Positions 14,782 to 22,936 of a DNA stretch of 24,596 bases are shown one piece after another (position 1 is the stretch's first letter; each line of letters opens with the position of its first letter). Made by a program: the position numbers and the translations under genes. The notes beneath the pieces are model-generated. The model did not search any database and was not told the origin of the DNA. It saw only the letters and a list, made by a program, of their open reading frames with translations. The DNA is from a virus: positions 1-24,596 of IMG/VR virus record IMGVR_UViG_3300004457_000224. One strand, 5' to 3'.

Positions 14782-15216
14782 TTATCGAACGTACACAACT
14801 GAAAAGAGCCAAGGACCGCCTGTGGTAGACGCTGCGCCCGTTTCTGCATAAGTAGCAGTGATACGGAGGTCTCCTGTAAGGGGAATAGGTTCAATGTTGG
14901 GTAGACCGGGCATCTGTACCAAAGCAGTAGTTGCACCAGTGGTCTTTACGTCAACAGCAGTGCCAGTTGAAATGGCACCAGTATTATCAGAGATAACTAC
15001 AGCAACAGTAGCTGTTGTTGCAGCATCTGAGTTAGAACTACCATTTTTGGTAATACTAAGAACAGATGAACCTGCAGGTAACACCACTTTAGTAGACGAA
15101 ACAGTGTCTGTTCGAGACACTTGGAACACCTTAGTATAGAGGTCTTTACTTGCAGGAATTAACGCTGTTGGTCCCGTAGGTTGAAACGGGGTAATATCGG
15201 GTAGTTTTAAGCCCAT
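14782..15216 (-). CDS. Virion protein downstream of the capsid gene (144 aa)
   Basis: It begins MGLKLPDITPFQPTGPTALI and has alternating beta strands (TKVFQVSRTDTVSSTKVVLP, SSVLSITKNGSSNSD, TATVAVVISDNTG, DLRITATYAETG, WLFSVVYVR). This fits a beta-sandwich decoration or head-completion protein. A strong AAAGGA site lies 8 bases upstream. Hairpins precede and follow it, so it forms a separately controlled segment with the capsid gene, suggesting high copy number. No specific family recognised. Confidence 0.6.
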   Translation of the reverse strand: MGLKLPDITPFQPTGPTALIPASKDLYTKVFQVSRTDTVSSTKVVLPAGSSVLSITKNGSSNSDAATTATVAVVISDNTGAISTGTAVDVKTTGATTALVQMPGLPNIEPIPLTGDLRITATYAETGAASTTGGPWLFSVVYVR

Positions 15217-15236
15217 AGTTTTTCCTTTGTAAGAGA

Positions 15237-15253
15237 GGGAGGACTAGCCTCCC
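15237..15253 (-). terminator. Hairpin after the major capsid gene, attenuator-like
   Basis: Minus-strand arms GGGAGG and CCTCCC around the loop CTAGT form a six-pair stem directly after the capsid gene, followed by TCTCTTAC rather than a long T run. It shares the loop and much of the stem with the strong terminator 480 bases further on. It is probably a leaky terminator or an RNA 3'-end protector for the capsid message. Confidence 0.55.
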
Positions 15254-15263
15254 CCTAGGTCAA

Positions 15264-16172
15264 TTAGGCGCCTGCACTTCCGTAGATACCACGAACGTCT
15301 GTCGCACCAAACGAGTAACGAGCGGTTGCTTTGAACTTAGCGTTCTCAGTGTCCCAATCGTTGTCCATGTCGAACTGGTCGCCACGGCGTTCAAAATACT
15401 TCATACCGTGTGGTACGTTAGTACGGATGAACCATGCATCTGGGTCAGTCAAGAAGTGGCTAGTAACAACTTTAGGAATAGAACCAAGAGTCTTGATTGC
15501 ATTCAATTCGTTGTTGTCTGTACCAACACGACCATCACTACCCAAGATACGTTTAGCTTCAAAAATCAGCTGACGAGGAATAATGAGGCTTTCCGGACGC
15601 ACAGCGATGAGGAGACCTGCATCGTTTGTGAAACCGGCAATGTCGATACATGCCTGCTCAATTGCTGCCTCAGACAAGTCAGAAGCTGTAGCAATTTGGT
15701 TAGACCAAGTACCACCCTTCAGATTGACGTGAGAAGCACTGATAAGAGCTTGACCATCACCATAGGTATAACCACTGTTGAATGCACGGTTGTACACGTT
15801 AGCAGCAATTACTTCCTTAGTTTGACGCATTGAGAACGCAAGGCCTTGGGCTTTACGTTGACCAACCACATCATACTGGTCATCTTCCATGATTTCACGT
15901 GTGATGATGAAACCAAGAGCATACACAACGTGTTGGTAACGCGTGATGAATGCTTGACGCTCAGAGTCATACGACACTGGAGCACCCTCAGCCTTTTGCG
16001 AGGCTAGACCAAAAGAAGAAACGCCGACGTCTTCTTCAAAAGCTTTACTAGAAGTAAACTTATCAAAGAGTTTGTCATATTCAACTTCATACTCATCGTA
16101 TGCTTTACCATACCATGCATTTACGCCAGGCCAGAGGGCCTTGGCAAAACTTCCACTATTAATTACGGACAT
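15264..16172 (-). CDS. Major capsid protein, HK97 fold (302 aa)
   Basis: Main head-shell protein. Residues 70-160 carry the segment I recognise from phage capsids of this type: AFITRYQHVVYALGFIITRE, EDDQYDVVGQRKAQGLAFSM, RQTKEVIAANVYNRAFN, then GDGQALISASHVNLKGG. Later come LLIAVRPESLIIPRQLIFEA, DPDAWFIRTNVPHGMKYFER and a C-terminal DWDTENAKFKATARYSFG. Length and order match the HK97-fold capsids common in environmental podoviruses. An AAAGGA site lies 8 bases upstream. The genes around it (decoration-like protein and scaffold upstream, small virion proteins downstream) and the following hairpins are as expected for a highly expressed capsid gene. Confidence 0.88.
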   Translation of the reverse strand: MSVINSGSFAKALWPGVNAWYGKAYDEYEVEYDKLFDKFTSSKAFEEDVGVSSFGLASQKAEGAPVSYDSERQAFITRYQHVVYALGFIITREIMEDDQYDVVGQRKAQGLAFSMRQTKEVIAANVYNRAFNSGYTYGDGQALISASHVNLKGGTWSNQIATASDLSEAAIEQACIDIAGFTNDAGLLIAVRPESLIIPRQLIFEAKRILGSDGRVGTDNNELNAIKTLGSIPKVVTSHFLTDPDAWFIRTNVPHGMKYFERRGDQFDMDNDWDTENAKFKATARYSFGATDVRGIYGSAGA

Positions 16173-16190
16173 TTATATTTCCTTTATCTA

Positions 16191-16817
16191 TTAAACACCA
16201 GCAGAACCAGTACCAGTTGCCAACGACGCGCTATTAAGCTTAACGTAGTAACTGAAGAATTGGTCGCCCGGGATGTTATCAGGACGATTTGGAAAGCCGA
16301 CAATCTTAAGTGGCAGCGTGGCGGTTGTAGCCAAACCAGCACTGTCAAGCTGCATACCAGACGAACCCGAAGCCGTGTTACCAGCAGTCAATGTGAACTG
16401 ACCATTCTGCATCACGTTAGCGGTGATGGTGGCAGCAGCCACTGAAGTACCAGCGTACTGAACTTCATAGATTAGGTTGGGGTCATCAGCGACAAGCAAA
16501 TAACGGTCTGTAGATGCACGACGATACACAGGTGTATTGAGGTCATTAACAGGAGGCATGTTGGTCAAATCACCAACACCAGTGAATGCAATGCCCACCA
16601 CGATACCCACTGGAATGTCGGTAGCAGCAGAGACACGAGTCACTGTAGGGGCGCCAGAAGCTGCACGGGCATCACCCGAGAGCTTAACAGCATCTCCAAC
16701 CATGATTACTGTGGAATCAGAAGCTGGAACGAAATACAAATTACTTTGCCCATTATAAGGGGCACCAGTAATAGATTTAACGGGACGAAACCCGTTAATA
16801 CGAGATACACTTGCCAT
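16191..16817 (-). CDS. Capsid-adjacent head protein, putative decoration protein (208 aa)
   Basis: It begins MASVSRINGFRPVKSITGAP and continues as a beta-rich protein (NLYFVPASDSTVIMVGDAVK, DIPVGIVVGIAFTGVGDL, PVYRRASTDRYLLVADDPNL), ending with a segment FFSYYVKLNSASLATG. The opening 'NGF.PvksitG.py' is usual in a family of phage head proteins encoded beside capsid genes. The ATG at 16817 was chosen because GGAG lies 8 bases upstream; the longer frame would start with TTG. It may cement or decorate the shell, but the exact location is inferred from context. Confidence 0.7.
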   Translation of the reverse strand: MASVSRINGFRPVKSITGAPYNGQSNLYFVPASDSTVIMVGDAVKLSGDARAASGAPTVTRVSAATDIPVGIVVGIAFTGVGDLTNMPPVNDLNTPVYRRASTDRYLLVADDPNLIYEVQYAGTSVAAATITANVMQNGQFTLTAGNTASGSSGMQLDSAGLATTATLPLKIVGFPNRPDNIPGDQFFSYYVKLNSASLATGTGSAGV

Positions 16818-16864
16818 TAGCAATTCTCCATTAATTTATGAAAATTCCCTAACGGCACTTAAAA

Positions 16865-17275
16865 TTAGCTTCGAGAAATATCGAGCTTTCCATAAGTACC
16901 ATCAAGAGCTTTGTCTTTGGTGGCTTGTTCTTGGGCAGCAACTTTTTCCTGTTTCTTGGCCTGGTCTTCTTGGTACCATTCCTTTTTGATTTTAACTAGA
17001 AACGCTTTTTGTCCCTGACCCACAGAATATTGACCCACGGAACCTTCCGGCGTAGCCGTACCAGCACGTTTGTCTCCCACCCTGACAGAATCTGCGGATT
17101 CGATTTCGTAACCGGCATCCAGAAATTCCGCTACCCTGTCTCCAGAGTCATTGATAAACCGATACTCATAGTTGGGGTCTTTACCCAACACATTGAGAAT
17201 GTTCCGTGTTCCTACTGGAATACGTTGCGGACGTCCTCTCGGCGCTTTCGCAATTGCTTCTTTGATTTCACTCAT
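16865..17275 (-). CDS. Small conserved phage head-region protein (136 aa)
   Basis: Not named with certainty. It carries PRGRPQRIPVGTRNILNVLG (12-31), then KDPNYEYRFINDSGDRVAEF and LDAGYEIESADSVRVGDKRA, a block that is conserved among phages between scaffold and capsid genes. The C-terminal half is charged helix (KIKKEWYQEDQAKKQEKVAA). It starts one base after the scaffold stop with a CGGAG site 7 bases upstream. A minor head or assembly role is likely. Confidence 0.6.
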   Translation of the reverse strand: MSEIKEAIAKAPRGRPQRIPVGTRNILNVLGKDPNYEYRFINDSGDRVAEFLDAGYEIESADSVRVGDKRAGTATPEGSVGQYSVGQGQKAFLVKIKKEWYQEDQAKKQEKVAAQEQATKDKALDGTYGKLDISRS

Positions 17276-17276
17276 T

Positions 17277-18050
17277 TTAAACTCCGTTTAAGTTTTTAAT
17301 ACTGGCGATATATTCTTTTTCGGTCATTGCACCAGTACGAACAAAACGCTGCATCACTTGACGCTCAATATCAGAAAGGGCATAGTTGTCTGTGCCTTTT
17401 CCGCTCTTTACACTTCCTTCTACTGCCCCTGGCTTTTGGCGATTGGGGTTAGTGAATTTATGTGGAAATTCTTTTCGTACTTCTTTTTCGACTTCTTGCA
17501 ATACTTGCAGAGGAGCCATTCCTTTAGAAGCTAGCGATTTCCCTAATGAATCGGCATACCCTCGCATACCAACATCATTATCATACCACTTATTTTTGTC
17601 AACCCATGCAACAAATTCTGGATTTACTTGTGGCACGTCTGGTGGTGCCTCTTCCATTTTTCGTTGCTCTGTTTTTACTAAGTCGATTTGGTCGTCAATA
17701 GCAATAACAGAATCGGCATTGCCTTCTTCTAGGGCTTGTTTCTTTTGACTCTTTAAAGAAGCTAGAGCACGTGCATACTCTACCTCACGAGTCTTGGCTT
17801 GTAGATGTTTCATATCATCTAAAGCACGTTTCATATCCTTCATAGTGCGGTTTTGGTCTTCAATTTTCTTGAAGAGTTCACCACGGTCTAGGAATTCTTT
17901 AGCAGGACGCCACTGGTCAGGGTCTCCACCCCACTCAGCTTCTGGTACCCAACCTGCTTCCATTGCTTTTTGTTCAACGGCTGTTAGTTGTGGTGCGGCT
18001 GTTTCTACTGCTTGTTCGCCTTCTGGGGCGCTTACGTTTTCTTCTGCCAT
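17277..18050 (-). CDS. Capsid scaffolding-like protein (257 aa)
   Basis: Predicted internal scaffold that organises the capsid shell and leaves before maturation. It is highly charged and helical. An acidic N-terminus (MAEENVSAPEGEQAVETAAP) is followed by KAMEAGWVPEAEWGGDPDQW (about 30-47), then a long coiled coil (60-140) of Lys/Glu/Gln-rich heptads, and a C-terminal basic patch (about 195-215). The length and place directly before the head and capsid genes fit scaffolds; this is inference from composition and position. AAGGAG lies 8 bases upstream of the ATG. Confidence 0.75.
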   Translation of the reverse strand: MAEENVSAPEGEQAVETAAPQLTAVEQKAMEAGWVPEAEWGGDPDQWRPAKEFLDRGELFKKIEDQNRTMKDMKRALDDMKHLQAKTREVEYARALASLKSQKKQALEEGNADSVIAIDDQIDLVKTEQRKMEEAPPDVPQVNPEFVAWVDKNKWYDNDVGMRGYADSLGKSLASKGMAPLQVLQEVEKEVRKEFPHKFTNPNRQKPGAVEGSVKSGKGTDNYALSDIERQVMQRFVRTGAMTEKEYIASIKNLNGV

Positions 18051-18060
18051 CTAGGGCTCC

Positions 18061-18387
18061 TTAGTCTTGATGAAAGACACAGCAAAGGTCTTCGTCATTT
18101 ATTAAAACAAACTCTTCGTCTGTGTAGGGGTCAGTGATAATTTTACCTGCAAACCTTGCATAGGCAACATAACTACCAACCTCAATGGGAGACGTCGCGT
18201 TAAAGTCTTTAAAGGCTGTGGGTCCAATGGACACTACAGTACCTCTATCTACTCCTGCTTGCGCTCGTGCCTTATCGGCTGTCTCTGGCATGATGATGCC
18301 CGCTGCTCGTGCCATTTTGTGTGTAGTATCTACATCCTCTAGCCGGTCAGCTTTAATTAAAATACGATGTAACGAAGGAACAATCAT
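18061..18387 (-). CDS. GroES-like co-chaperonin (108 aa)
   Basis: Cpn10-family homologue. The pattern is complete: the opening strand SLHRILIKADRLED (5-18), a mobile-loop region with AGIIMPETADKARAQ (29-43), VDRGTVVSIGPTAF (46-59), VGSYVAYARFAGKII (70-84), then EEFVLINDEDLCCVF (91-105). GroES proteins cap the GroEL ring; phage versions such as T4 gp31 adapt the host chaperonin to fold the capsid protein. It starts in an ATGA overlap and has a near-perfect GGGGAGGA site 7 bases upstream, the strongest in the operon. Its place between portal and scaffold genes supports a head-assembly role. Confidence 0.88.
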   Translation of the reverse strand: MIVPSLHRILIKADRLEDVDTTHKMARAAGIIMPETADKARAQAGVDRGTVVSIGPTAFKDFNATSPIEVGSYVAYARFAGKIITDPYTDEEFVLINDEDLCCVFHQD

Positions 18388-18590
18388 TGCTGTTCCTCCC
18401 CATCATACTCAATATTTAGCACATCCTTATAGGCCTTAATGGCCCCTACAAATTGACTGTCTTGTACAGGGTCTTGTCCTGCACTCGAACCTAGCATCTC
18501 CTGTAGGTCCTGGACACGTCCTTGCAATTGAGAGAAAACCACCTGGGTTACAGGATGGCGTTTCCAATCTACAAAATCTGCCTTATTCAC
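18384..18590 (-). CDS. Small protein following the portal gene (68 aa)
   Basis: Conserved-looking but unnamed. It begins MNKADFVDWKRHPVTQVVFS, then a helical stretch QLQGRVQDLQEMLGSS, and an acidic end (NIEYDGEEQQ). Start codon is GTG at 18590, overlapping the portal stop (TAGTG), with ACGGAG about 10 bases upstream. Similar small helical 'W..HP.T' proteins follow portal genes in other podoviruses. A virion or assembly function is likely. Confidence 0.6.
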   Translation of the reverse strand: MNKADFVDWKRHPVTQVVFSQLQGRVQDLQEMLGSSAGQDPVQDSQFVGAIKAYKDVLNIEYDGEEQQ

Positions 18591-20632
18591 TATTTCTTAG
18601 CTCCGTTAGATGGCTTCTTAGCCTGTTGAGATGCTGCTTGTTTCGCATGATGCATAGACTGCTGGTGTTCAGCATCCTTGTGCATCAACTTCTGAATAAA
18701 CTCTGCTTGGTCTTGAGCAGAGAATGCACGAAGTTTGTGAATTTCAGCGGCACCTTTGATATTTGCCATTTCAGCTGCCTGTTGCATGTTCATCGCATGC
18801 TCCTGCTGCTTCATAGCAAGTTGTGTCTCTTGTCCCCTTGTCTCCAGCTCCATCTTATGTTGCTGTGCTTGGGCTTGTAAAGCAATTTTCTGTTGCTCTG
18901 CTTGACCTTTCATCTGCAGTTCTTGCAGCTTGGGGTCTGGTGGTGGAGGAGGCATTTGGCCTGTTTGTGCCACACTAGCTTGTAAAAGTTCTTGCCAGTT
19001 GGGTTGTTCTTGTGCATCTAGGATGCGTTGTACAACTTTCACTGGGTCTAAAATACCTGTTGGCAGCAGTTCCATTAAGCCTTGTGCTTTTAGGAGTTTT
19101 TCTGTCTGCGAAATGGCAGTGGGGTCTGCGCCTGGATAAATCTTATGGGACGACATGTCAAAGTCTTTTGGACCAACTTCCATCCCAACAGTTTCTACAT
19201 AAGTCTGTGGATTTAAGTATAAGTTGTTCAACCTTGCAAGTTTGATAAACTCCTCAGTTAATGACCTATACAAACGCTTATATACCGCCGTGAATACTTT
19301 CATGCCCTGTTCCACTGTAGCCATTGTTGTAGTGGCTGGAGTGTTCTGACCTGGCATTTTACCAGTGAAGATTTCTGCAATGGAAGCTAGTTCTTTACCA
19401 GAGGTAATCAAACTGCCCATAAGCTGAAACAACACACTGGAGGGTTCCTTCGTTGGAAGAGGAACAATTTGTTTCTTTAAGTCATCGCCTGTGCTATTCA
19501 CTGCTTTCCACTCACCAGGAGAGAAACCAGTATCACCCATCTTCAAGCGTAGTCCTTTACCAAGGAAACCTGCTTGTAAGGTGGAGAGGTGACCTGCATC
19601 TAGGAGCTGGTTAATCAATGTGTTAACACTCTCATTGAGAGGTCCTAATAGCATACCGAAACCAATGTCGTAAAAACTCCCATCTGGGTTTGGAATGAAA
19701 CCAAACTTGGTGTAATATTGAATGGGGTCAATACGACGTACACTACCATCATCATTAAGCTTAACTGTCGTTTCATCATAGCGAGCTACAATACGAACAA
19801 CCTTATGGCTTTCTTTGTGAAAGGTAACAATGTAAGGCTCTTTATAGCCATCATCATCCAGATCCAAGAAGGTGTGCTGTTCAATGATGGTGTAGGGAGT
19901 TGTTTCATCCTGAGAGGCAAACTTGTTGTCCTGTCCAAGAGGAGAGGGTGCTGCACCTAGGTCAATGTCTAGCCACAAACCACTTTGTTGGCGTTCCTTG
20001 ACCTTACGTGGAGACATCTCCATAATTTCTGAAATACGCTCTGCATCCTTTAGTGTACGAGCCCAGTAGTTTACTACTAGGTTCTTAGGCATCACTAAGG
20101 TTGACTTGTTACATTCGTTTAAACTGTCCCAATAGGTCTTCTTAAACATTGTACCTGTAATGGGGAGCATAACCAGTAGCTTATCCATTTCCTCTTCCCA
20201 TCCATCCATCTCTTCCAAGAGTTGATAGGACATATAAGTGGAAACAGCTTCTGCTGTCTTGGTTTTACTACCATCTGGGTCCTTGCCAATAGGCTTGCTA
20301 GAGACAAGTTTACCGTTGCTAGGTAGCAGAGAGGGATAGGCCCTAGCTGCAAACTGCATGGCTGCTGTAGATAGCAAAGGATATTTAATGTTGGAAGCTT
20401 TAGGCCAGGGATAGCTCTTAGGTTCAATGGTTTGCTTTGCTAGTTTGGTCCAGGCATCAATGTGCTGGTCCCATTCTGCTCGGCTCTGCATGTCATGGTC
20501 AAATCCCTGAAAGGCATCTGCTCCAATGCGATGTAGTTCCTGGTCATCTAGCTTTTCTGCAATGTTTATAGACTCCAACATAGCCGCAAGAGGCTTCTGC
20601 TGAGGAGTGTCTTCTTGTGGTTGTTCTTCCAT
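18590..20632 (-). CDS. Portal (head-tail connector) protein (680 aa)
   Basis: Ring protein at the packaging vertex through which DNA enters and leaves. An N-terminal wing includes SYPWPKASNIKYPLLSTAAM (73-92) and AARAYPSLLPSNGK (95-108), which I recognise from portals of environmental and Bcep22-like podoviruses. The central clip and stem region has VNTLINQLLDAGHLSTLQ and GKMPGQNTPATTTMATVEQG. The last 115 residues are a Gln/Lys/Met-rich helical tail after a PPPPP stretch (about 557-565), like the long barrel of P22-type portals. The gene begins right after the terminase stop (TAAATG) with AGGAT 7 bases upstream. Length and order after the large terminase are typical. Confidence 0.9.
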   Translation of the reverse strand: MEEQPQEDTPQQKPLAAMLESINIAEKLDDQELHRIGADAFQGFDHDMQSRAEWDQHIDAWTKLAKQTIEPKSYPWPKASNIKYPLLSTAAMQFAARAYPSLLPSNGKLVSSKPIGKDPDGSKTKTAEAVSTYMSYQLLEEMDGWEEEMDKLLVMLPITGTMFKKTYWDSLNECNKSTLVMPKNLVVNYWARTLKDAERISEIMEMSPRKVKERQQSGLWLDIDLGAAPSPLGQDNKFASQDETTPYTIIEQHTFLDLDDDGYKEPYIVTFHKESHKVVRIVARYDETTVKLNDDGSVRRIDPIQYYTKFGFIPNPDGSFYDIGFGMLLGPLNESVNTLINQLLDAGHLSTLQAGFLGKGLRLKMGDTGFSPGEWKAVNSTGDDLKKQIVPLPTKEPSSVLFQLMGSLITSGKELASIAEIFTGKMPGQNTPATTTMATVEQGMKVFTAVYKRLYRSLTEEFIKLARLNNLYLNPQTYVETVGMEVGPKDFDMSSHKIYPGADPTAISQTEKLLKAQGLMELLPTGILDPVKVVQRILDAQEQPNWQELLQASVAQTGQMPPPPPDPKLQELQMKGQAEQQKIALQAQAQQHKMELETRGQETQLAMKQQEHAMNMQQAAEMANIKGAAEIHKLRAFSAQDQAEFIQKLMHKDAEHQQSMHHAKQAASQQAKKPSNGAKK

Positions 20633-22150
20633 TTAATATCCTGTAAGGGCATTCCTGCCTTGGTTGTTTAAGTCAGAATCGCCTAGTTCATCTAGGTATT
20701 CTTCTTCTTCAAATTCTTCATTTGTCTGTGCTTCGATGAGATTGTCCAACATTAAACCCAAATAGGCAAAAGCGTCTACCTGGTCATCGTGTTTTCCCCT
20801 AGGAAACTGCAAACATTCATTCTCAAATGAGGGATACCAGTCACTTTCCTTATCAAACCTAAAACCATGTGCTCTCATACGAGCTTGACAGCTCTTAGCA
20901 CGGGTAAGTTTGTCCTTACCACCATGTTTTAGTGAAACAAGAGAGATGAATGTGTTGTTCTTAACCATTTCCTCCCGTAAGAACGGGCCAATGGCTTTAG
21001 AAACCTGCATATCCTCAACACCCATAGCCACTGGCTCGTAAATACGCTGTAGAGACAAGAAAGTATCTACAATTTCCTTACCATCCATACGCTCACGAAT
21101 GATATTCTTCACATGAATTATCTTATCCTCATCTACGCCAGCTACAATGAACACTGAGAAGTCAGCTTTCTCCGTTTGGGAGATGGCTAAGTCGGCTGTA
21201 ACGTAGTAGTTGAGCCTCATCTTCTCTTCATCTTCATCAATTTCTAGGAAATCCCCCTTTTTGAAGAAAGATACGCTCTCATCAATGGGTTCATTTAGAT
21301 ATTCCTGGCTGTAAATGTCTGTTGTACCATCTAGCACAGCTTCTTGGTAGAGCATTTTAAACTCGTCAATTGACTTCTTCTCAGGCCATAAGAGGTTTTT
21401 AAACTCCCTATCGTGGGCACGATATTTAACCGCTTTCCACATACCCTTACGAGTAGAATATTGCTTAAGTTCCTCTACCACTGTCTGTTTATCTGAGGGG
21501 TTGGGCATTAGTCGTTCTAGCAAGCTGTCAGCATGTAGAATAGTACCTACCATCCTAACAATGCCTCTATCGCTACGGCAAGGGAGCAACGCTCCTTTAA
21601 ACCATTTCCTCATCTTATCACGCCGGTCCTTGTTCATCACAAGCTCGTCGTTTTCCATATCGTCACACATAATGATGTCAGGACGAGACCCATTCCAAAT
21701 CAATCCACGGAGCTTCTGTTCCGCTCCTTTGGCAATTATTCGGAACTTATGTCCGTCCGTACATTCAACTATGATGTCAGCCTCGCTATCCTTAACGAAG
21801 CTAACCAATCCTTTTTCATTCTTTTTAATGTTGAAGAGAGAAATGAGCTCTTCGTTGTCTTGTAGTTCTTGCTTAAAAGTTCCTAAGAACAAACATGCCT
21901 GGCTTTCTGTGTCTGACACTAGCAGCATAAACTTACGTTCTCTAAACAAGAGAGTGGCAAGTCCATAGCCTAGCGTAACAGCAGAACTCTTAGCATGTCC
22001 ACGAGGAGCAGCAATTGCTAGAAACTTCTCTGGGCCTGTACATAGGTCCCAACATTCCTTATGGAAGTCTGGACTAGCTGCCTGGCCGTCAAAGCGAGGA
22101 GCAAGTACACTGCCTACGAAACCGGCTATAACATCGCCAGAAAGCTTCAT
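20633..22150 (-). CDS. terL: Terminase large subunit (505 aa)
   Basis: Packaging motor and nuclease. Walker A is APRGHAKSSAV (48-58) and Walker B with catalytic acid DIIMCDDMEND (158-168). A C-motif-like VRMVGTILHADS (198-209) follows. The RNase H-like nuclease domain shows D320 in YYVTADLAIS, E379-D380 in MGVEDMQ, and the final metal site GKHDDQVDAFAY (452-463). It has a normal length for the family and an acidic tail (EEFEEEEYLDELGDSD). The gene overlaps the HNH-like gene by ATGA and is directly followed by the portal. The ATPase and nuclease sites are intact, so it should be active. The packaging mode (headful or cohesive end) cannot be read here. Confidence 0.96.
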   Translation of the reverse strand: MKLSGDVIAGFVGSVLAPRFDGQAASPDFHKECWDLCTGPEKFLAIAAPRGHAKSSAVTLGYGLATLLFRERKFMLLVSDTESQACLFLGTFKQELQDNEELISLFNIKKNEKGLVSFVKDSEADIIVECTDGHKFRIIAKGAEQKLRGLIWNGSRPDIIMCDDMENDELVMNKDRRDKMRKWFKGALLPCRSDRGIVRMVGTILHADSLLERLMPNPSDKQTVVEELKQYSTRKGMWKAVKYRAHDREFKNLLWPEKKSIDEFKMLYQEAVLDGTTDIYSQEYLNEPIDESVSFFKKGDFLEIDEDEEKMRLNYYVTADLAISQTEKADFSVFIVAGVDEDKIIHVKNIIRERMDGKEIVDTFLSLQRIYEPVAMGVEDMQVSKAIGPFLREEMVKNNTFISLVSLKHGGKDKLTRAKSCQARMRAHGFRFDKESDWYPSFENECLQFPRGKHDDQVDAFAYLGLMLDNLIEAQTNEEFEEEEYLDELGDSDLNNQGRNALTGY

Positions 22151-22452
22151 CGTTTTTTACGCTCTCGTTTAGAAGTTTCACTCTTCATACTGCCATCAGC
22201 ATTGCGTGAGAAACTCCGGTTTTGTCCTGGGTTTTGTACAAAGAGATTGGAAAGGCTATTAGTTCCTCCACGAGAAACTGCAGTTTTATGTCCTACATCG
22301 CCCTTAAGAGCTGTCATTGCAACTCCCTTTTTCTTAGCTACAGCGGCTCTAGCTGCATGGCGTTTAGCCCTGTCAGCAGCACGTGTTCCGTGGTTGCGGT
22401 CCCAAGCATCTTCCTTCTTGTAATCACGTTTCCCGTTGGTCATGTACGGCAT
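22147..22452 (-). CDS. Small basic HNH-like protein (101 aa)
   Basis: The N-terminal part is Lys/Arg-rich (KRDYKKEDAWDRN, RAADRAKRHAARAAVAKKKG). The C-terminal block DVGHKTAVSRGGTNSLSNL (52-70), then NPGQNRSFSR, resembles the beta-beta-alpha core of HNH nucleases: H55, N69 and N78 correspond to the H-N-N/H positions, but the usual first catalytic pair (DH) is here GH, so activity is uncertain. HNH proteins beside terminases assist packaging in some phages. The AAAGGA site 7 bases upstream supports the ATG at 22452. It overlaps the cupin gene by 29 bases and terL by ATGA. Confidence 0.7.
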   Translation of the reverse strand: MPYMTNGKRDYKKEDAWDRNHGTRAADRAKRHAARAAVAKKKGVAMTALKGDVGHKTAVSRGGTNSLSNLFVQNPGQNRSFSRNADGSMKSETSKRERKKR

Positions 22453-22936
22453 GGTGTTCCTTTATTGTTTGTTGGTGCTCCTCACCTACAGGTTCTCCTG
22501 CCCAATTGACAGTTACAGAAGAAGGTTCTTGAGTATTCCATTTCTCAAAGCTAAGAAAAGCTCCACCTTCATCAAACACTTCCAGAGAGTGTCCAGTACT
22601 GGAGGGATGGGTAATAAACTGTCCTAAAAGAAAATGACGTCCGTTAGGACCTTCTTTTTGTAAATCACGTAAAGACTGAGTTAGAACCCCATCAAACGAA
22701 ATTTCTAAATTGCCACCTAAATAGACAAAGAAACTATCCACTCCTGGGTGATGATGGTTGGGAGAAGAGGTATTAGGCTTACAGATGTAAAGCTCTACCT
22801 GATACTGACCCTCACGAAAAAGCACTAGAGAATAGGCAATGTCCGTAGTAAACACTGGATTTTTAAAAGGAGGTCTAATGGTACATCCATGAGAAAGCCA
22901 CCATTTTGCAAACTCTTCTACTGTGTTATACGTCAT
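22424..22936 (-). CDS. Cupin-fold protein (170 aa)
   Basis: A single cupin-like domain. The metal-site motif NHHHPGVDSFFVYLGG (60-75) has H61/H63 and D67 in the place of the usual Glu, and the second part ITHPSSTGHSLEVFDEGGAF (108-127) supplies H116. Preceded by strands YSLVLFREGQYQVELYICKP. Cupins bind metal ions or small ligands and act as dioxygenases, isomerases or sensors; the reaction here is unknown. I chose the ATG at 22936 (overlap of 11 bases with the small terminase stop, AGAAAG upstream). The alternative starts (22957, and a TTG at 22963) lack a ribosome site. Between two packaging genes, a metabolic cupin is unexpected. Confidence 0.65.
   Translation of the reverse strand: MTYNTVEEFAKWWLSHGCTIRPPFKNPVFTTDIAYSLVLFREGQYQVELYICKPNTSSPNHHHPGVDSFFVYLGGNLEISFDGVLTQSLRDLQKEGPNGRHFLLGQFITHPSSTGHSLEVFDEGGAFLSFEKWNTQEPSSVTVNWAGEPVGEEHQQTIKEHHAVHDQRET

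Noticed and set aside
14736-14936. 66-aa leftward ORF spanning the terminator
   Set aside because: Overlaps a well-supported gene in another frame and reads through the terminator stem.
21501-21968. 155-aa ORF antisense to the large terminase
   Set aside because: Shadow of a strongly supported gene with intact Walker and nuclease motifs; no SD and no domain pattern.
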